A DNA stretch of 64,000 nt from Pycnococcus provasolii (taxonomy: Eukaryota; Chlorophyta; Pseudoscourfieldiophyceae; Pseudoscourfieldiales; Pycnococcaceae), in the NCBI GenBank assembly GCA_938743325.2, contig OW568861.1, positions 62,001 through 126,000 on the forward strand, given 5' to 3'. Made by a program: the position numbers and the translations under genes. This document shows positions 59,945 to 64,000 of this stretch, piece by piece; the stretch's first letter is position 1, and every line of letters starts with the position of its first letter. The notes below the pieces were generated by a model. The model did no database searches. It was not told the origin of the DNA and was given only the letters and a program-made list of their open reading frames with translations.

Positions 59945-60283
59945 TTGATTGGATAGACCAGTGCTAAGATCGCTCATTCAGCCATGGAGTGTAGTTTACA
60001 AGTTTACAGGAAGATGATAGTTTTGTAAAACGAACGTTGAAGAAATAGTTAAATGAATTTGAAAGATGTAAATGAATTTCTGTTTTGTTTGAAGTTTGTT
60101 TGATTTCCCCTTTTCCTCACGTGTAACAACCTCTCTTACTTTACTTTCTACTCACAGGCAGTGGCGCCCTCGTCGCCGGCGGCACACCATTGTACCGCCG
60201 CTCGCCTTAGCGCACCCGCTACAAATTACTTGTCATCAATTTGTTTTCATTCCATATTTCAAATAAAGTAATTACACATTCAT
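59945..60283. other. convergent intergenic region
   Basis: Contains AAGATCGCTCATTCAGCCATGGAGTG-type 3'-flank repeat (59963-60000) and signals for both flanking genes. No gene seen. Confidence 0.5.
59963..60000 (+). repeat. dispersed 3'-flank repeat, copy 5
   Basis: AAGATCGCTCATTCAG, then ATGGAGTGTAGTTTAC, about 20 bases after the J-domain gene stop; the right half of the repeat is missing. Confidence 0.7.
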
Positions 60284-61624
60284 TCATTCCAGCGTGACGC
60301 GCGATTTCTTTGCATCCTTTTCGTCTGCAGACAATGCGCCGCTGCCGTCATCATCATCCCTTCGGTGCTTGCGACTTTGGTCCAAATCTGTTCCCTCCTC
60401 TTCTGCTTTCTCTGCGGCAACGTTCGCAGCAGTCGTCGGCGGAATTCCAGCCGGCGTTGCCGCCGCAGCCGCAGCCGCAGCCGCAGCCGAGCCCGCCGCC
60501 GCAGCCGCTCCTGCTCCTGACGCCGCTCCTGCTCCTGACGCCGCTCCTGCTCTTGCTGCGGCTCCTGCTCCTGCTCCTGCCTCCGCGAGAGCTTTCGCAG
60601 CAGATATAGACGCCATTCTCTTTTTGCCGAGCTCAGACATCGGCACGCTCCACAGAAGCGCGGAGCTGTCCGAGCTACCTGTGAGCACGCTTGTGCCATC
60701 GGGGCTAAAGCACGCCGAGTTTACCCAGCTTGTATGGCTGGCGAGCGTATGCACACATTTCCCCTTGCCCGTCGGAACGTCGGAGGCGACGTCCCACACC
60801 TTGGCGAGGTTGTCGTCACTTGCCGTGACGACGCGCGTTCCGCACGGACTGAATCTCGCGGAGAAGACGCGGCCGACGTGCCCCTCGAGAATTCGCACAC
60901 AAGCTCCCGTCACGGTGTCCCACACCCTGCTGGTTTTGTCATGGCTCGAGCTGACGACTTGCGACCCGTCAGGACTGAAGCTTGCCGAGTTGACGAGACT
61001 CGAGTGCCCCTTGAGCGTGTTGATGCACGTTCCCGTTTCGGTGTCCCACACTTTGCACGTGTAGTCGCCGCTTGCGGTGACAATCTTCTTCCCATCATCG
61101 CTGTAGTTGGCGGAGAACACCCAGTCTCTGTGCCCCTCAAACTTGCGCACGACCTCTCCCGTGGCGGCATCCCATACGACGGCTGTCCTATCGAAGCTAG
61201 CTGTGAGCACGTGCCTGCCGTCGGGGCTGAAAGTTGAGCTTCGCACGTCGTTCCTATGTCCCCTGAGGACGCGAAGGCACCGGCCGGTTGCAACGTCGAA
61301 GATGGCCGCCGTTTTGTCGAAGCTTGCGGTTGTCACCTTCGTGTTGTCGAAGTTGAAGACTGCACTGTGCACAGTCACCTCGTGCCACTTCAACAAGGCT
61401 AGGCAAGACCAATTGTTCGCGTCCCACACCTTGGCTGTGCCATCGTTAGACGCCGTAACGAACCGCGACGCGTCGTTGGAGAACCGCGCGGAGCGTATTC
61501 CCAGGTCGTGCCCTTGCAACTTGACGAGGAGCTCGACTTCCTCCCCTTTCGTACCGGTACCTGTACTTTCGCTCGTCCCTGTCCCGGCACCGGCCATTGC
61601 GCCCACCGCCGCCAGGCGGCACAC
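60284..61624 (-). CDS. seven-bladed WD40 repeat protein
   Basis: 446 residues with seven regular WD40 repeats (residues about 30-325), each G/W/S-H...S-P-D-G...T-A-S-x-D-x-T-x-x-V-W-D, forming one beta-propeller. Such proteins are interaction platforms; no partner domain is present to define a pathway. The C-terminal 120 residues are an Ala/Gly-rich stretch partly built from a 15-18-bp repeat (nt about 60510-60570), followed by an acidic, Lys-containing end. TTACA at 60272-60276 gives a TGTAA signal 8 bases after the stop. The repeats are very regular, as in bacterial-type or recently amplified WD40 proteins. Confidence 0.88.
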   Translation of the reverse strand: MCRLAAVGAMAGAGTGTSESTGTGTKGEEVELLVKLQGHDLGIRSARFSNDASRFVTASNDGTAKVWDANNWSCLALLKWHEVTVHSAVFNFDNTKVTTASFDKTAAIFDVATGRCLRVLRGHRNDVRSSTFSPDGRHVLTASFDRTAVVWDAATGEVVRKFEGHRDWVFSANYSDDGKKIVTASGDYTCKVWDTETGTCINTLKGHSSLVNSASFSPDGSQVVSSSHDKTSRVWDTVTGACVRILEGHVGRVFSARFSPCGTRVVTASDDNLAKVWDVASDVPTGKGKCVHTLASHTSWVNSACFSPDGTSVLTGSSDSSALLWSVPMSELGKKRMASISAAKALAEAGAGAGAAARAGAASGAGAASGAGAAAAAGSAAAAAAAAAATPAGIPPTTAANVAAEKAEEEGTDLDQSRKHRRDDDDGSGALSADEKDAKKSRVTLE

Positions 61625-61807
61625 CTACGATCTCGGTGTTGTTTCGCGCGGCGTTGTGGGAGGGCGCGCGGGTGGAGTCTTGCTTTGTTGTGCAAGGGAA
61701 GGGGGGCGGAGGGGAGGGTTTCTGAGCAAGCCATGAGCAATTTCCATGAGCAATTTCGGGGAAATTCCCCGGAATTTTCCCCCGAAAAAAGGTGGAATGT
61801 GACGTAA

Positions 61808-62080
61808 TATTGCAAACTTCAACCGACCATGTCCTGGGGAGAGTTTTTCGGGAAAACTTTTCGGGGAGAATTCTGTCACGAATCAGAGAGAATTTTTCTG
61901 AAAGTGAGAGTTTTCGGGGAGAATTCAGGGGGACTGTTTGGAACGCGGCAGGCCTGCAGGGACCTTTTCAGGAAGAAATTGGAGGGGAATTCGGAGAGAA
62001 TTTTTCGCTATTTGAGAGATCTTGGGGAGAATTTTGGAGAAAAACCTTCCCCAGGACATGGTCGGTTGAAGTTTGCAATA
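61808..62080. mobile_element. inverted-repeat (foldback/MITE-like) element
   Basis: A 273-bp unit bounded by exact 33-bp inverted ends beginning TATTGCAAACTTCAACCGAC (61808-61840 and 62048-62080). The interior consists of degenerate GGGGAGAATTTTT-like repeats. No clear target duplication; the flanks share only AA. A third copy of 26 bp of the end lies at 62172-62197. No coding capacity. Confidence 0.7.
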
Positions 62081-62875
62081 AAGCACGTGCTTCTTCTGAT
62101 CTGAACAGGTGTGGCTCGCATCAAAAGTTCCCCCAGGCAGTTGCCAGTACACTCTATTATTCCAGGCCTTATATTGCAAACTTCAACCGACCATGTCTCT
62201 TTTGACGTGCAAATCACGGTAGCATTTCGCGGATTTTGGCACCGCGTGTCGCACAAAGTATCCTGCAAAATATTCTGTTCAAAAAAAAACGAAAAAAGAA
62301 AAGAAAAACATGCGAGAAAATGAAAAAAAAAATAAAAAGATGCCAAAACTACAGTAAACTCCTCCGCTCCAACCGCCATCGATACCGGATACGACAACGA
62401 ACGTAGGCCAACGCTTCGGGGACCTCTTGCGCCTCTTCACGATCGCGAGGTCGTTTTTAAAGAAGAAATCATCCAAAAAAGATACTGAGTCAAGAGATTT
62501 TGCTTCTCAACGCTCTTCAGACAGTCCTGCCCGTCGACCTACCCGTCGAAAGGCTCGGTTCGACGAATGTCGCCAACCCTCAGTAGGAAGTACCTTCCAT
62601 GATTGCAATGATGACTGGTGCAATAATGTTGCCAACGCGGTAAATACAGTACGGGTAGGGGATTCACATCGTGCAACAAACCATCCAGATATTCCTACCT
62701 TACATGGCAACGTGAATCCAGCCTGCCACGGTTGTGCATCTTACATGGCAACGTGAACACTCGTGCCACCAGACACGAGTGTCACTCACATGTGAAATCA
62801 CGCGATACGTTGACGGATCCGCCTTTTTTCCCGTGTGGGGTGGGGTACTGGGGTGGGCGAAATTAACCAGCCCCC

Positions 62876-62918
62876 TTCCCTTCCCCTTCCCCTTCCCCTT
62901 CCCCTTCCCCTTCCGATT
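62876..62918. repeat. CCTTCC microsatellite
   Basis: About seven CCTTCC units upstream of the M48 peptidase gene, resembling the CCCTT tracts before other genes. Confidence 0.9.
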
Positions 62919-63073
62919 CCCTTTACCAGGGCTCCCGAACTCCTTCGTCCTTCTCCGGGGAACCCCCTTTGAGCTGTTTGCCGTACGTTCCCTTCCCGTC
63001 TTCCCGTCTCCCGTTCCCGCTCCTTCTCTGCCCCCCTCAGTCGCAGCTCTCAGTCGCAGTCTTAGCTCTCAAC

Positions 63074-64000
63074 ATGCTGACGACGACGACGCTGGTGATG
63101 ATGATGCCCACGGTGCGCCCTTCCGGTATGCGCTTGGCGTATGCGGCATATGCGGCGTGTGCTTCCGGTAGGCTCTTCTCAGCCACTTCAGTACGTGTTG
63201 CTGGCTCAAATAGGGTGGCTATTGGCCAACACTCGACGCACTTGGTGAGGAGCCTGGCCACGTCCACGTCCAACCAGCAGCAGCATATACATAGACATAC
63301 CAAGAGATCGCTGGCGAGGTCGTTCGCATGCACGCCGTCGTCGTCGGAAGTCATCGTCGCGCCGAGACCTTCGTACCAGCGTTTCATGGGAAATAACGGA
63401 CAAGCCACGGCAGGCACACAAGCAACAACAAGTCGGAGCAGATTCAAAACTTGGCACGTCGTGCTCGCCACAACCACCGCGGGCGCAGGCGTCGTGTACC
63501 TTACGCACCTCGAAACGGTTCCCATCACCAACAGGTCGAGGTGCATACTCGTCAGCCGCAAAGGTGAGGTGGAAATGGGACGCGAGGCGTTCGCGCAGGT
63601 GCTGAACGACGCCGCGGCGAAGAAAAGGCTGCTTCCCAACAACCATCCAGACGTTAAGCACGCGAAGGACGTTGCGAGGCGCCTCGTGTCTGGCGCGCGT
63701 AAGCTCAACCTCGTCGACAAGCGCGATAAAAAAAAGAGGAAGACAATGGAAGCCGCTGCCAAGAATGCCGAGGACAAGCAGCATCGCTGGCGCGTCGCCG
63801 TCATCAGAGCCAATGAGCCGAACGCGTTTGCTTTGCCCGGAAATCACATCGTGTGCACAACCGCGCTTCTCGACCTATATCGAGGCGCGCCGGAGGACGA
63901 GCTTGCCGCCGTGCTCGGACACGAGGTGGCACACGTCGTGTGCCGCCATGGCGTGGAGAAGGCGACGAAGAGTATGGTCACGAGCGCCATGTTATTCACG
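63074..64000 (+). CDS. M48-family metallopeptidase (OMA1/HtpX-like), N-terminal part
   Basis: Zinc endopeptidase; mitochondrial OMA1-like proteins act in inner-membrane quality control. The frame is open to the right edge (309 codons). ATG 63074 starts a long Ser/Ala/Arg-rich, acid-poor leader, suitable as a mitochondrial presequence. A hydrophobic segment lies at about 125-144 (H-V-V-L-A-T-T-T-A-G-A-G-V-V-Y-L). Then N-E-P-N-A-F-A-L-P-G-N-H-I and the active-site motif H283-E-V-A-H287 (V-L-G-H-E-V-A-H-V-V-C-R-H-G). These blocks are diagnostic for M48. The third zinc ligand lies beyond the window. Confidence 0.9.
   Translation, partial: MLTTTTLVMMMPTVRPSGMRLAYAAYAACASGRLFSATSVRVAGSNRVAIGQHSTHLVRSLATSTSNQQQHIHRHTKRSLARSFACTPSSSEVIVAPRPSYQRFMGNNGQATAGTQATTSRSRFKTWHVVLATTTAGAGVVYLTHLETVPITNRSRCILVSRKGEVEMGREAFAQVLNDAAAKKRLLPNNHPDVKHAKDVARRLVSGARKLNLVDKRDKKKRKTMEAAAKNAEDKQHRWRVAVIRANEPNAFALPGNHIVCTTALLDLYRGAPEDELAAVLGHEVAHVVCRHGVEKATKSMVTSAMLFT

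Larger units (their letters stand above)
61625..63073. other. repeat-rich intergenic region
   Basis: 1.45 kb with an inverted-repeat element (61808-62080), a third copy of its end (62172-62197), A-rich stretches (62280-62340), a doubled TTACATGGCAACGTGAA (about 62699 and 62741) and CCTTCC repeats (62876-62918). No supported gene. Confidence 0.5.

Noticed and set aside
62427-62756. 109-codon plus frame with several Cys
   Set aside because: No recognisable zinc motif or family, and it includes the doubled TTACATGGCAACGTGAA repeat.

Overview
This is nuclear DNA of a small-genome eukaryote, most likely a chlorophyte green alga of prasinophyte type. I do not name the species. Three things point there. 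(1) Gene content: a chloroplast Mg-protoporphyrin IX methyltransferase, a plastid-type terminal oxidase, an ankyrin/tandem-CCCH protein with exact plant RR-TZF spacing, and a PPSPPP-rich hydroxyproline-type glycoprotein. (2) About half of the genes carry a TGTAA pentamer within about 100 bases after the stop, the chlorophyte polyadenylation signal. (3) A polycystin-2-like channel and Ca-binding coiled-coil proteins suggest a flagellate ancestry. Genes are dense, on both strands and almost intronless: I see only two spliceosomal introns, both near the 5' end (RFC subunit and EF-hand protein).

Layout. 1-9.7 kb: CHLM (cut by the window edge), PTOX, GH47 alpha-mannosidase, Nudix hydrolase, helical-repeat protein, V-ATPase subunit C. 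10.9-13.8 kb: secreted/membrane Pro-rich glycoprotein. 14.25-14.88 kb: Mutator-type MITE with a 9-bp target duplication. 15.2-17.8 kb: cyclin-like protein and an RFC small subunit. 17.9-20.2 kb: young, internally deleted Ty1/copia LTR retrotransposon. 21.1-36.2 kb: K-dependent Na/Ca exchanger, an ABCF/eEF3-like ATPase with a chromodomain-like insertion, a 1632-residue protein with 39-residue repeats, an EF-hand coiled-coil protein and two small helical proteins. 36.4-43.4 kb: ANK-TZF protein, ribokinase, RRM/CCCH protein. 43.6-52.8 kb: polycystin, ribonucleotide reductase R2, ubiquitin-L40 fusion, coiled-coil protein. 53-57.3 kb: a disturbed, repeat-rich stretch with a putative deaminase fused to tandem CEH zinc-type repeats and a ZIP transporter broken by a 19-bp duplication. 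57.6-64 kb: J-domain membrane protein, WD40 protein, inverted-repeat element and the start of an M48 metallopeptidase.

How it works together: mostly unlinked housekeeping genes (pigment and redox metabolism, glycosylation, DNA replication and dNTP supply, translation, ion transport). The unifying signals are regulatory. Short TTAGGG arrays sit 40-230 bases upstream of many start codons, usually with TTAGGG on the coding strand, and a dispersed element sits just after several stop codons. The most novel-looking loci are the deaminase/CEH-repeat gene, the ABCF chimera, and the LTR element that separates RFC from its TTAGGG array.
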